From Coniella vitis (lineage: Eukaryota; Ascomycota; Sordariomycetes; Diaporthales; Schizoparmaceae), in contig WUJK01000008.1 in the NCBI GenBank assembly GCA_011317545.1, positions 930,001 through 994,000 of the forward strand: DNA of 64,000 bases, in the 5' to 3' direction. Shown in pieces: positions 21,701 through 34,422 of the stretch (positions are counted from its first letter, which is position 1; every line of letters begins with the position of its first letter). Made by a program: the position numbers and the translations under genes. Below the pieces are notes generated by a model. It did not search any database, was not told the origin of the DNA, and saw only the letters and a program-made list of their open reading frames with translations.

Positions 21701-24700
21701 TACTGTTGATGCACTTTCATCGCGTCCTCTTAATAAACTGCCTGGTAATTCTTTTGAAAGCTACGCATCATGCACCCGAGGAACAATAGCTGTACAGTCA
21801 AGCATATGCACAAAAGTACGCGCGGCAACCCACCCTCCGAAAGTTAATTTCAAGCATGAGCGTTCCGTGTAAGCTACACCACGCCACAATAATTATTTAA
21901 TCGCGGGTATTGCAGTTCCAAATAGCAACACGAAACGCGCTTCGTCGCGCTCGCTTTGATGCATACATTGTATGTGCCCTCCTTGTCTCGCCCGAGAACA
22001 AAAGTAAGCGGCTGGCTGGCGTTGTGGATTGTGTTTATCTTATGGTGTGCCATTGGCATCTCGTTGACTTGATTATTTGAGCCAGAGCCGCGTTGGGCGT
22101 CTGCAATCTGTGTGATCTGCATGGATAGATGGGTGGCAAGTGACAAGTCCCGCAAAAATATACACCACTATCATACTATATCTGGAAACATGACTGTAAC
22201 AATGCTGGATTCTTTTATTGTGGGGGGGGGGGGAACGGGTTAGATATAGAAACTTGGAGCCTCGTGGCGTCAGACTTGGTCAGTCTGTATGTGCTCCTGG
22301 AGTTGGGAGTACGAATATAGTGTTCATGCATGGCTGCTACGAGCTGGTCCGGAATTATCCAGAGTTTCGGACGCAGACTTGGGATTCTTAGGCCGGCCTC
22401 CGGACGAACAATGATCTCGAGTACAGTACAGTATTGCAGTTCTGATTTGATGTGGTATCGATCGCGGAATTGTGGGGATTCCCAACGTCGCTAACATACA
22501 TATGCAGTTGGTTCTGTATTTTAAAAATAGAGCAGCGCGTCGATCGGTTGATGGGCAACAAATTACCCCCTCGACTCAGCTAGAAAGATCTTTTGCCACT
22601 GGCTACATAGTACATAGTACGCGTATGATGGGTTCCACAGATCCACACTGTCGGGGCGGTATACTCAAAACGTGGCTAGTCTGGCTGTCTGGGTATATGG
22701 ATATGAATATTTGCGTGGCCCCAAAGGACTTGTGAGGTTGTCTAGTATCTGAGGAGATGCTGGGATGTAGATGTACGGGGCGTTTGAAAGACATTATCCC
22801 AGCATATCCAAACAGCTTGACACCGCCTCATGAGCTGAAGACCAAAAGGTACAATGACTGAGGTCGAAAATATCGCGAGTTCCCTCCTGCGCATGAAGCA
22901 CGTGGACATGATGCTCAGGGGTGAGTATCCACGTTACGCACCAAGCCAAGTGTGTACAAGACTGTACATATGGGTTGGCAAATCTGCAGTTGGCGGCCAT
23001 GTGGCTCTATTTCTGGGAATGGTCGTCGGTCCTCTCAATATCTATGGTTGGTCCCCATGTGCGCCAGTCGTGTTCGGAAACGATACTTTTTAGCGTAGGA
23101 ACGTTCGAGCGGCGTTCAGCCTCGTCGTTGGCTTGCTCACCTAACGATTGAGTTCTTTGATTGGCTAGTATGTGCCACTATTTCTCGGCATGAGACATAA
23201 TAGTAGCGCCATAGCTTCTTGTTTGATGTTGCCCATCGTTGGTTAGCAAGAGGGAAACAGGAATAGCAAGCAGCTGTCGAGGAAGTGGGATGCTAATTAT
23301 GGACCGAAATCAGACAAGCCGCGCTGTTTTGGCCCTTGACGAAATAGTGGGGATTGGATGGTTACTCAGGTAGGCAGGACATCAGATAGAAACGCAGACG
23401 ATGCCAAGGGGGCGAGGAACTTGCTACAACTGTGACAGGTTGACGGGCAGCCCTTTCTTCGTGGTTCAAGTTGTGCAGTCAGACGGTGCGTGCCGCGCTT
23501 GCATTGAGAGGACTTGGTGCCTGGCTTGCTTAGCTGTTAATAAGACCGTTGAGACTCTGCAGCAAAGTGAGCCAAACTCTTGCTCAGCAACATGAGCCGA
23601 GCGGTGACACTTGTGGTGAAGAATGGGTGGTGGTGGTGTTGCAGTTGAAGAAACGGCAGCGGGCATCGAGCCTGGGCCGTGCAGGTCTTCAGGTCAGTAC
23701 GATGTACCCAGGCAGCCAGGGACCGGGGCAGGGGCAGGGGTAAGGTGATAAATGGGGAGTTCGCCCGGCTACGCCCATACAGGCTAGCGCAGCGTGCCGC
23801 AGGTACCAAGATACCACAGCCTGATCGGGGCCTGGCGAACGACATGTCGTCCTCTAAGCGCCCACCAACTCTCTTCTCCATCACTCGAGCACCCAGCAGC
23901 GAATGAGACGAGCCCATGGCCTGCATTTTGTCTCGTTGACGGTGGTCTAAGAATAGATCAGAGCATATGCATGGCGCTGTGGCCACATGTGTATCCTCCA
24001 ATCATGGCTCCACGGCGAGGTAACCATGTAACCATGTGCACAGCAGACGAGCAGCCTCCCAGCTCGCTCCCACGGCTTTTCAGTAGCAAGCAGGAGTTCG
24101 CCTGGCCAGGAGGGCCAAGTGGCGTTGCATGGAGTGGCCAGGGTCCAGTGACAGGCTCACTCACACCTTGATCCAAGAGTCTGATCGAGCAACCGATCCG
24201 TTGACTGTTCTCCAGCAATTTCTGGCACCATCAGGCTGGCGACAAGCTGTGCGAGCTGGGCTCTCGGCCTCCTTCAAGCCCTTACACAGTAGAACGTGCT
24301 TGGTGCCCAGGTCGTGCATTAGCTGCTCAAGCCATCATGCTGTGACTAGATTGCCTGCTTACCACTTGGCGACTATTGTCCGCTGCCACTCCCGCCCAAG
24401 CGGCTGAAGGCGCCAGACCCTCATTCTCGACAGTTCTCCAGCATGATTCTTCACTCTTGCGACCAACAGATGCAGAAGAAGAGGTTGCAGCCGGACCAGC
24501 CGAGCCTCCCGACCTCGGGCCACCAGAGCATCGAGCACCACTGCAGCAGCCGTTCGTAGGTAGCCACATGCGGGTCGACTGGGACGAATCGGCCATCCTT
24601 GAAGAACGAGTAGGTCACACCTTGCGCGCAAGGGGGGCCGCTGCCAAGGGGCGGGGATCGTCGACGCGAGGCTCGAGCCATCAACCTCTCAGGCTCTCTT

Positions 24701-24962
24701 CCCCGTCTATCCCATTCACCAGTCCCTGTGTCGTCTCCTGCTTACGGGTCGGTGGTTTTCGCCCTCTCTTCGCAGCCTCTGCCGTCTTCGCCGACCATCG
24801 ATCGAGTGCCTCATACACTTTTGCATTCCGCCATCTGTCCGCAGCTTCGTGTCTCTGGCGTGTGAGACGTCGACTCTCGGCCAACAAGCCGCTGGCAGAT
24901 GACAGAGACTGTGCAGTCGAGAGGCCGAGGTCGACTGCGTGCGCCTGTCACAGTCAGTAACA
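18781..24962. other. 6.2-kb gene-poor stretch
   Basis: It lies between AHA1 and the 1254-aa gene, both transcribed outwards from it. GC content looks like that of the neighbouring genes and there is no RIP signature. No ORF has protein-like composition or recognisable motifs, and I saw no tRNA or 5S rRNA. Local features are a (GACGTC)3 palindromic repeat at 19941-19958, a T run followed by a G run near 20064-20080, a G run near 22220-22232, TACATAGTACATAGTAC at about 22604-22620, and a short ORF with three CxxC pairs at 23401-23595. The last 600 bp are probably promoter and 5' UTR of the downstream gene. Confidence 0.5.
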
Positions 24963-27900
24963 ATGACCGACGGTCGTGATGGTTCGCGTCTGCGCCAGAG
25001 ACTCAACCCCTTGCTCACCTCGCTGGGTGGGTTCTCTCAGCACTCCAACACTCCTGTCTCTGCCATATCCTACAGCGCCACTTCCTATATAGCATCAAGT
25101 CCTGCCAGTGCTATTCAGCCATATAACCCGCAGCAATGGATCCCACCGCCCATGCCGGGTCCCGTGCCAGACCGCATTCAAGCCCGCCAGTTGGTTGCTC
25201 CCGACCCAAATGGTATTCTGCCTACTACTTTATAATCTATTCTTTTTACTTTTACTTCTACTGTGTGCTGGTCCATCTGAGCCCTGAATCGCCCTCACTA
25301 ACATGTATTATCAAGCGCAAGGCTCACCACTCCCTCCACCGCCGTACTCACCTCCACGGAGTCAGCGACCAAATAGTATGACATTTGATGGCTCTCACCT
25401 GGCAAACATGTCCGCGGCAAGAGCGCCTTTGCCTGCTGTCCACCGTCCATCACCTGAGCCCACCACAAACCAAAACTTTCCGCCGCCACCCGGTGCCAGA
25501 GGATCATCACGAGACCGGAGATTTGGCTTCCCATCTTTGGGCAGAAGAAGAGAGCCCGAAGCGGTGGCCTCGCCTCAAAGCCTCACTCCAAGTCAACACA
25601 CTAGCTTTACTCCGTCTCCTTCGCGCCCACATGGTCTTAGCATCCATATCCCGCAGGCACCGCCCTCGAGGCCCAGCCCGGACCCTCCGTCGCCTAGCGC
25701 TCCGCCTTCTGCTCGGCGAGCTGTGTCCACTGGTGCCATTGATACGCCTACATCGGCAAGATCACGCTCAGCATCACAGTCAAGATGGAACCAACAGGCC
25801 CAGGTACCTCCACCACCACCTGGCCCACCACCTCCACACTCCCGCTCGCAAAGTGCGAGTAGGACCTTCCCAACGACTAGCGAGCCTGTCCTCTCACCTC
25901 CCACGAGACGCCCGCCTCCAAGCGGCGTCGCTGCGTTGGGTCCTGTGCCACCAACACCTGCAAATTGGGCCGACGATGATCAACCCAGCAGGCAACAAGC
26001 ACAGACGACCCACGAGCTTGCGCACCAAGTCCCCGCATCTTTCGATCACCAACTCGTGACGAGAACCAGTGAGCCCCAGGCACAGCCTTCCTCAGCTGTG
26101 AGTCCACATTCAGCGCTGAACAGGACAAATGCCACCCGTAGCGATAAGACTTTGCGTCAAAGGCGTAATGAAAGCAGAACGCGTGACCCTGATCTGGCGA
26201 CTGAGGCCTCAATGGCAATGCTGGAGGACATTGTCATTCCTTCAGTTGCCCGTGATGTGGCCAAAAACTTGGCTGTTGGTAGAAAGACACCACAAAATGG
26301 AGATCAGGCACAAGTTACGCCAGGCAGTGGTGATCTTTCAGCGGAAGACAGGGATGATGAAGGGAGTGGGTCGACGCCACGGGCTACGGATACCAACAGA
26401 AGATCACCACCCAAGACAGGAGTCTCGACACCTCCCTTCTCGCCGCGACCTACCAACGTGCCGCCGCCTGGAGACCCTTCGTCGGTTGCGCCCAAGGCCC
26501 TGCCCACCCCGCCACCTCGCAGCCGCTCTGCATCTAGATCAACCCCAATGCTAGGACATGGCGCTGCAACGCCCTTATCGTCCAAGTCGTTTGCTACCAC
26601 CACAAAAGAACAGGTTATTCGACAAAGTGCAGAACAGTTTTGCCACCGTGCCATTGAGAGATTCCAAGCGTTTGCTCACAAAGAAGCGGCCGCCACCGAA
26701 GACACAGAAAAGGTGCGACTCTTTGCAGAATTTATCGTCTCTGAATCCAGGATCAGGAGGGAGAAGTACGCGTCAGCGATTGGTGCCATGGGATCTGAGA
26801 TCTTTGACCTCACGCGTGATCTTTTCCGGCCAATGACAACAACAAGAAGGGAATCAACAGCATCCCAGGCAAGTGAATGGACGCCGCAATCATCGGAGCC
26901 GACTAGGTCGCACCGTGGCTCGATCGGATCAGCACAACAAGGCGAGGCCGTTGATGCCGTTGAAGCAAGCACAACGCCCAATATCGTGCCAGCCTCTCCT
27001 AGCGGTTCCGCCACGGGTGGGAACTACAACTCTGCCTTTCGACCCTCTCTATCGCCCATCTTAAGCATGAGCGTTAGCAGCAGGCGTGACGATGACTCCC
27101 GCGGGCGACCAGCCAGCCGATGGTGGGAATCAACCTCGTCTGGCGAAGGCACAAAATGGGAGAGATCCAAGCGTGAGTCCAAGTACATGAGCGTGCCCAA
27201 AGAGGCCCGTGAGGCGTTGCAGTGGATGGACGATCCGCTCGAGGGATCGAACCGGGGCGATTCATCGAGCGAGTACCCGCCAGAGAAGCAAGGATGGCAT
27301 GAATCGCCGGCAGAACAAAGCTATCACCAGACGTATAGCACACAGCCATTGAAGCCGTACCCATTTCAGCAGCCGGCCTCTTTGCCAAACACGCCCAATG
27401 CGAAGCACCTAGATGTGTCGAGGCTTGTCACTCTTCCGCCTCCATATCCCCGCCACCATCCTGCCGTCAACAACAACCATCCAGATCTAACCGATATCCG
27501 AGTCACCGTTCGCACCTTGGCTGACCTGTCCGAAGTGGACGCGACCAAGACGCGTTTCAACAACGACAGCCAAATCATGCACGACGAGGCTGAAGAGGCC
27601 GCCAAGAAACGCCGTATAGCCCTGAGCCAAAACCTGCAGCAGGAAATTGGGCTGGGCCGCATGTCATATGCAGAGGCAGCTGTCATCGAGGCTGACATGA
27701 ATGCTAGCGAGAAGAAGGCCGCCAAGGAGCTGGAGAAGAAGGGATTCGAGCTCTTTCAGACCCAAGTCATAATCCCGCTCAACGAGCTCCTCACGACCCG
27801 CATCACCAAAGCAACCCAGCTCTTTGACGAACTGCGCTCCCGCCTCTTTGTCGAGACCCGCGAGCCCAACCCAAACATGCCGCAAGAGGAGGGCGACGAG

Positions 27901-28830
27901 CAGCCCGAATTGCTTGAGAAGCTGACCCTTTTGAAATGGATCTTCGAGACGCGTGAGGTGCTCCACCGCGCCGTGTACGACCTTCTCTCGGACCGCAACG
28001 ACCGCTACCGCGAGATGGTCATGGCCCCTTACCGCCTCGCTGGCAACGAGGAAAAACTGGCGCACGCATCGGCCTTCTTTGCTGAAGACGCAAGCAAGCG
28101 CGCTTTGGGCTTTGCCAGTGAGGTGCTCCAGCGGACGGGCGAGTTCCGTGATGTCGTTGAAGAAAATGTTGTACGTGGTGTCGAGGTGCAGTCATCTGCG
28201 TTTTGGGACATTGCACCGCCCTTGTGTGGAGTTCTCGATGGGTTTCCGCTCGTCAACACGACGACGACGGCTGCAGCTGCTGCTGCTTCGTCCTCGATAG
28301 CATCCCCTGTTGCTGACAATGGTGGTTCAAGTGGTAGTGGTCGAAACGCCACTAGGGGCGGCGGCGGCGCCGCCGCCGTCGCCGCATCTCTGGCCCACTT
28401 CCGGATTCAGATCCCGCAGGCTGAGATTGTCGAGAACCCTTCGTACATTGAGCACCCGTTGCAGTACTTTTACAGTCTCCTCTTGCACGCGGAAAAAAGC
28501 ACGTATCAGTTTATCGAGTCGCAGACCAATCTGTTCTGTCTGCTTCATGAGGTCAACGAGGCGGTGCTTGTTGCGCGGGCGCGCATGATGGAGGAAGAAG
28601 ATGGCCAGGGGCAGGGCGGCAGCAGCAAGGAACAGGTTGAGGCTTTCAAGCATGAGGAGGGCCAGCGGCTCACGGATGAGCTGAAGGAGAAGGTCCGTAT
28701 TGTGCAGGAGCAGTGGCGGAGTGCGTTCGGAGAGAGGGTTGGGCTTGTCAAGGAGAGGGTGGGCGAGTGGTTGTTGGAAACGGGCGGGTGGGATGAGAGT
28801 TTGGAGGATCGCGGGGTGGGATCGTTGTAA
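24963..28830 (+). CDS. Large proline-rich fungal protein of unknown function
   Basis: Exons 24963-25212 and 25316-28830; intron 25213-25315 (GTATTC...ATCAAG) has a clear ACTAAC branch site 16 nt before the acceptor. Phase fits and the product is 1254 residues. Starting instead at the ATG at 25303 would begin inside this intron. The first 450 or so residues are Pro/Ser/Arg-rich and disordered, with repeated PPPP motifs that could bind SH3 or WW domains (GSPLPPPPYSPPRSQRP). A helical block follows at about 520-600 (QVIRQSAEQFCHRAIERFQA). The C-terminal half, about 780-1254, is a long helical region (LTLLKWIFETREVLHRAVYD, HPLQYFYSLLLHAEKSTYQF) interrupted by a low-complexity Thr/Ala/Gly insert. 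I recognise no named domain. It looks like a scaffold protein, which is only an inference from composition. Confidence 0.75.
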
Positions 28831-29325
28831 TGGATAGCTTGTTTGCTTTCAAGATTGTTGACGATGTCGACCGGATGGCTGCAGATGGGCATTAGAAGGG
28901 AGCCGCGCAGAGGGAGAGAGGGCGAAGATACCCGTGCGAGAGCGATGATCACTTTGAGTTCTATCTGGAGGATGGATATGCTTTGCATTTAACATTCTAG
29001 GGGATGATTTCACTTCATGCTTATATATTCACAATTGCTCAGAGGGAGCACCGAGCATTTCGTTCACAACTCCTCCAGCAAGTTTCATTACCTTTTTCTT
29101 GTTCGCATTTTAGGAAGGCTGTTGTCAAGGTATTCATATCATTTTGTATCTACCATGGGGAGTTCGTTTTCATAGAAGAAGCAGTGCATATCGTGGAGTG
29201 ACACACTCCTGCGCGTGGCGGGTGTCAAAAAGCTGTGTCTGAATGTATTCACTATAGAGACCGGATGGAAGTTTCCATCATAATTGCCACATCAAGTCGT
29301 TCGTATTCTCTTGCACAATTGTCTC
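28831..29325. other. Convergent intergenic region
   Basis: A 495-bp gap between the 3' ends of the 1254-aa gene and the P450 gene. No gene is supported. Confidence 0.4.
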
Positions 29326-31425
29326 TCATTGTCCTGAAGTACTCTTTTGGGTCTTCAATTCACCTGTCTTGTGTGGTTTCCGTATCTCGCGGGGCGTAAA
29401 CCGCACGAAAAAGTCCGATTGCTTGACAAACCATGAGTTACAGATCTTCCAGTCGGTGTTTTGATCTTGGAACTCAATCTGTAGAAGCAATGATCAGCTG
29501 GGCAAATTCTGATTCCCTTATCACCTTCTCCCTTTTCAAGCCTTTTCTTTTCAAGAGCAGAGAAGGCGGGGGATACGTACATCAAATCTCCTCAACAAAC
29601 TCGGCACCAGCTTGTAGATCTCCATCAAGCTGATGTTCTTGCCAATGCACGTCCGACTGCCCATGCCAAAATGCAGCATCGTTCCAGTCATCTCCTTGAT
29701 GCGCGCTGCTTCCTTTTCCCTACCTTCTGCGCTCTCGGCATGGCTTTCATCGGGTAACCACCTCTCTGGCCGGAAAACATCCGCGTCCTCCCCAAAGACC
29801 TGCTTGTTTCGGTGGATTACCCACGCAGAGCAGCCTACAATCGTACCGCCGGGGATGAACAATTTGCCCGTCTTCTGCCCTTTTCTCCCATCAGCTGCAG
29901 TGGACTCGCCGGTGGTGGTCGTCGTCGCCGTGCTGCTGAGCGTGATTTCCACCCCCTGGGGAGGCACAACCCGCTCCAGCGGCAACCCAGCAGCAGGATG
30001 CATCCGAAAGGCCTCCTTGACGACGGCGTCCAGGTAGACAAGCTGCTGGCTCTCGCGCCAGGCCACCAGCCCGACCGTCTCGCCGCAATAATCGCCAAAC
30101 AGGCCCCCTGCCGCCGCGTCGTCGAGCTCCGTGCGCAGGCGCCGGTACGCGTCCCGGTTGCGCAGCAGGTGGTAGAGCACCGCGGCGAGGCTGATGGCCG
30201 TCGTCTCGCTGCCCGCAAAGGCCATCGAGACGGCCATGGTCTGCACGAGCGTGCTGTCGCCCATGAAGGCCGGGTGGGCGTCGCGCGCGGCGAGGAACTT
30301 GGCGAGCAGGTCGGTGGTGGTGGTAGTGGTGGTGGTGGTGGGCAGGCGCTCGGCTATGCGGGCGCGGGCGAACTTGGCGACGGGAAAGGTGGCGTCTAGG
30401 AGGCCCCAGGAGGAGAGGGCGAGGTAGATTGGGTTTTTGAGGAAGAGCTTGTCGAGAAGGGGGATTTGGCCGATCTGGGGCATTGTAAATGTGAGCAAAG
30501 TCTGTTTGAATATGGCTTGCTTATACATTTGGGATATCCTCCACGTCCCCTCTTTTTTCTGCGCACCACCTCTCTTCGCTCTTCGCCCTTCATTGTATTG
30601 CTCGTGGCAACAAGATAGGCACTCCAGTGTAAAGGAGCAAACTTACCGGCGCAACATAATTAAACAACCACGTCAGATATGCCACAATCCCATCAATGTC
30701 CTCGTTCTTTTCCACAAACCCATGGCGCTTGCTGTACGTGATCTCGCCAATGACATCAAAGGCATAGAACTGCAGCCAGCGCGTGAGGTCGCAGCCTCGC
30801 GGGTGGCCCACAAACAGTTCCTGCGTGCGGTCGAGAAACAGCTTGGTGGTGCTGTCGACAAAGGGCTCGTACTGCACCAGCGTCGTCATGGAAAAGGCAG
30901 AGTTGACGCAGCGGCGGAACTGCTGGTGGAATTCGTTGTCGACGGTGCTAAAGAGGCTGGGCTGGGCACGGCCTTTGACGACGGGCTGTTGGACGACATA
31001 GAAGTCGGACTGGGGTGGTGATTTTTCACAACAAAAGGCATTAGTTGGCGGCTGTTGGCTGGACACTTGGATGAAAATGTAAACTTTCGAGCCCTTTGAA
31101 TCCCTAGACATACCTTGACGAAGCCTTTGTTCAGTCCGTAGATGGTCTTCAACACAGCCGGGTCCGCAAAGATGAGACTGTTTGGTCCCAGCCGAACGAC
31201 GTCTCCGTATTGCTTGTGCAGATTCATGTGGGTAATTTCTGGCCTCCGGCCCCAAACGTCCAAGAACCGCCACCAGTCGGTCAGCGAGGCCATCACGGGC
31301 CCGGGATACTTGTTGAGGCCATGGTAGTAGCGGTTGCGGACGAGCCAGGCGACGAGGACAAGACTGGGGATGAGGACATAGTGCTCGAGCACCGCTTGGG
31401 CAATCGTCTCGGTGATGCCGTGCAT
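29326..31425 (-). CDS. Cytochrome P450 monooxygenase (pisatin demethylase-like)
   Basis: Heme-thiolate monooxygenase, ER-anchored. Exons on the minus strand: 31425-31114, 31009-30647, 30474-29581 and 29478-29326; introns 104, 172 and 102 nt, all phase 0; 573 residues. An N-terminal membrane anchor (VLIPSLVLVAWLV) is followed by KYPGP. The I-helix motif is AGSETT, the K-helix ExxR is in KEAFRMHP, the PERF-type motif is FRPERW, and the heme loop is FGMGSRTCIGKNIS with Cys501. The C-terminal WKICNSWFVKQSDFFVRF and the overall pattern resemble the pisatin demethylase-like P450s of ascomycetes. A run of nine Thr after the F-G region and a Thr5 run near the ERVVPPQG segment are encoded by trinucleotide-like tracts. 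It lies on the same strand as, and 1.2 kb downstream of, the FAD oxidase, suggesting a joint oxidative pathway; the substrate is unknown. Confidence 0.92.
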
Positions 31426-32627
31426 ACTCTCTCGACTTTACGATCTCAAGGTGGCGCTAATGGCGATATTGTAGCGTGTTTTTGAACGCTGCAAAGAAGC
31501 CGGTCTCGTAGATCAAGCAAGTTTCAGGAGCTTACAGTTGAAAAGAATAGATTTGAAAGCCAAGAAAAGGCTGTTGAAACCTACAAGAGGGTTCAGAAAA
31601 GATGAATTGGAGCATATACGGTGGCTAAGTGTTGAACGAGCCGATAACAGATTCTGTATTCAAGATCTCAAGACTAAGACATGAAATCACATCAGTTCGA
31701 GAACACGATTGAAGAGTGTAGTTGCTATAATCACCAAGATCTGGAAATAGAAATGATTATCGGCTCCATACGATTCGACGCGAGAACGAGCGCAGGTGTC
31801 CAGCTGGGGTGGAGTAATACAAAACGGCATTTGTCGAGCGTTTAAGCCTCCATCGAGGGGCCGAGATCGTGATAATGTTAATACGGCAACTAGAACATTA
31901 TTCCATGCTCCTTCAATCCTTAATGGGTCTGGTGCGTAGCTCAAGAGTCGAGATACACGGCTGTACATTCGGCCAGAGCACGGCAAAGAGGACACAAAGA
32001 AGGACAAGGCCTGAGATAGTTACCTTCTCCCTGATAGCACTGCCTTGTTTGAACTACCCCAGAGTCTCCACATAGTTGGTGTTGCCCTCAAGCTCAACAT
32101 GACCTGGTTACGGGGGTGGAAAATGGTGGTGGTCCTTGCAGGGAAGAATAGGGGAATATATTAGTTCCGCATATGCCAATATCGTCATGTCTGACTTGAC
32201 GGCGGCTCGGCAGTTTCTGGGCCGGTATGAGCCTCGTGAGTGGAAGCAAACACACCATGCTGTCGAAGGCTTAAAGGGGAAAAGATAATCCCGAATACAG
32301 CCACTTGATTTTCCCAAGACTTTCAAGTGGCTGAGTCAAGTGCAACTGGGGAAGCGAAAGAAAGAAGTGGTGCCATGATCCATCTGTAGATCGCTTGAGA
32401 CGGTGTAGATAGTAGCCAGTGGATGGACGCTTTGAATCATGCTGGTCAGACGCTGTTCTACCTTGTCTGTTCATCCAATGTCGCCCTCTTGTTGACAATG
32501 ATCCAAGGTATTTATTTCACGCCAATTAAAAGTGTCTACGTTCGGCGAACCGTCAGATCTTGAGCCTCAAACCGTCGATGTGTGCTTGCCACCATAGCCC
32601 TGACACATCGTGTTCGACATTCCAGCC
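31426..32627. other. Intergenic region P450 / FAD oxidase
   Basis: This 1.2-kb gap should hold the P450 promoter and the FAD oxidase 3' end. It contains only short ORFs of non-coding appearance. No pathway-specific transcription factor gene is found here. Confidence 0.5.
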
Positions 32628-34422
32628 CTATGCCCACTCAAACTCGTTCTTCAAGCCATCTACACCACTCTTGTCCCCGGTATCCAAGAAGCCACAGATC
32701 CTCCCTTGGGGATCCCACTTCCTTCGCACTTCCACCACCCGCTTCCCCTCGGCCTCGCCCCAGAACCGCGTCCTCCTCACCTGGAAATCGGCATCGCCCA
32801 GATAACTTCCTACCGCGTGCCTCTCCACTTGGCGCATCACCCTCGCCGTCCAGCCCAGCATCCGCTCGTCCTCCTTGGCCTCTTTCCACACCGTATACAG
32901 CGCAAAGTAATGGTCACTCTGCATGGACAAGGCCATGTCTGCGCTTTGCCCGTTCTTCGCCTGATAATGCTCGCGCCGTGACGTGGGGTTCATGCTAAAG
33001 TACAGCGCAAACGACTGCCGATTGGGCAGCGTGGTGAATGCCTGCTCCAAGACAGCGGGGACATCTGTTCCCTCGGCGTGGGAAATGTACGCATTGTCTG
33101 AGCAGTACCGGTGACCGGCGGGGTTGGCGGCCTCCTGCGGCGCGTACTGGCCGGGGAGGGAGGTGGGCGCTGCAAAAAAGCTCTCGGGAAGAGCGCCGGG
33201 CGGGCGAGACGGGTGGTCGTGGAGCGGGCGCAAGGCGGCTTCGCCTTGGGCCCTGTCCGGTTTGAAGGCGAGGAAGTTGGCAAAGACGACGGGGCCGTCG
33301 TATTGCGGCATGTACTGCCCGAGACAGACGATCTCCGTGTCTGGGTCGGCAGAGGGGGCGATCTGGTGGGTGGATTTGTGTGTGTGTTAGGAAATTTAAG
33401 TTGTGACTGAATGAGTCAAGGAGGAGGAGGAGGAGGAGGAGGAGGAGAGGGTTGCTCACATCGATTACCCACTGGAGGACCTTGCGGTATTCTGAGATGG
33501 GCCAAAAGTAGATGCTCTGGAACATTTGCCTCAGGGGCCGTGTTTTCAAATGGAACCTCGTGACGATTGCTGGAAATCCTGCAATGTTGTTAGTTTTTTT
33601 CTTTCTTCTTCTTCTCTCGCTCATTCTCATTCTCACAATCAATCTCACTCACTCAACCCCATCTCATCTGCATCATCGACCACAACACGACAAAAGAGTA
33701 GCCACGTGAATGCCACAGGGAGAAGAGAGAGAGAGAGAGAACTCACCCGGTCCAGCCCCCCTCGCAGCCCAAAATAAGTCCTCATTCTCCTTGTCACTGA
33801 CATGGAGTTCCTCAGCCTGCGCCGTCACCACATCCAAACCCACCAGCGACTCACACGCCCAGCCCCAGTTCTTGCAGTTCCAGCCCATCCCGCCTTGCAA
33901 AAGAAACCCCCCAATCCCCACATCAGGGCAGTGGCCACCAGCAAACATGCGCCCATGCGTGGCCAGGAAGGCATTCACGCCGCGGCCTGTGGCAGAGGGC
34001 GGTGCCGAGAGGATTTGTGTTGCGGGGTCGTAGGCGAGCCCTTCATCGTTTGTCTCTTCTGCTGCTGCTGCTGCTGCTGCGGTTTTGGTCGCAGTGTCGA
34101 TAGCATGATGCGCATCAAACTTGCCGTCCTTCAACCCTCCCAAGTCCAGCAGGATGGCATCATCACGCACGCTCCACCCAGCCCACGAGTGCCCGCCCGA
34201 GCGCACACTCACGCGACAGCCCTCCGCAACCGCCAGCCGGACAGCCTCGACGGCATGGCGGGCCGTCGTGGCGTGCACGACAGCGCGCGGGATACGGGTC
34301 TCGGTGGCGCGCCGGTGGTTGTGCGTGTGGGCCCAGCACGATTCGAGGAAGGTCTCGCGAGGGGTGGCATCGCGCCACTGGATAGGCAGGTCGGCCGAGG
34401 CTGTGAAGGTGGAGCAGGCCAT
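32628..34422 (-). CDS. FAD-linked oxidoreductase, berberine-bridge-enzyme-like
   Basis: PCMH-type flavoprotein oxidase. Exons on the minus strand: 34422-33747, 33578-33460 and 33362-32628; introns 33579-33746 and 33363-33459; 509 residues. The FAD domain contains RSGGHSWAGWS with His78, the expected 8-alpha-histidyl link, and AGGHCPDVGIGGFLLQGGMG with Cys165, the expected 6-S-cysteinyl link, so FAD is probably bound bicovalently. The C-terminal BBE domain ends YCSDNAYIS further upstream and WDPQGRICGFLDTG near the end; many relatives have a Tyr-Asn motif (YxNY) near this position, which is not seen in that form. No signal peptide is obvious, unlike many secreted members. A (GCN)7 Ala run lies at about residues 115-121, and intron 2 holds a (GGA)n tract. 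Such oxidases are frequent in secondary-metabolite clusters beside P450s. Confidence 0.9.

Noticed and set aside
24376..24960. 194-codon frame upstream of the 1254-aa gene
   Set aside because: It has no ATG start at its beginning (TTG), its composition is not protein-like, and it probably lies in promoter and 5' UTR.
25303..25315. ATG at 25303 as start of the 1254-aa protein
   Set aside because: It sits between an ACTAAC branch site and an acceptor; splicing from 25212 to 25316 keeps frame with an upstream coding exon.
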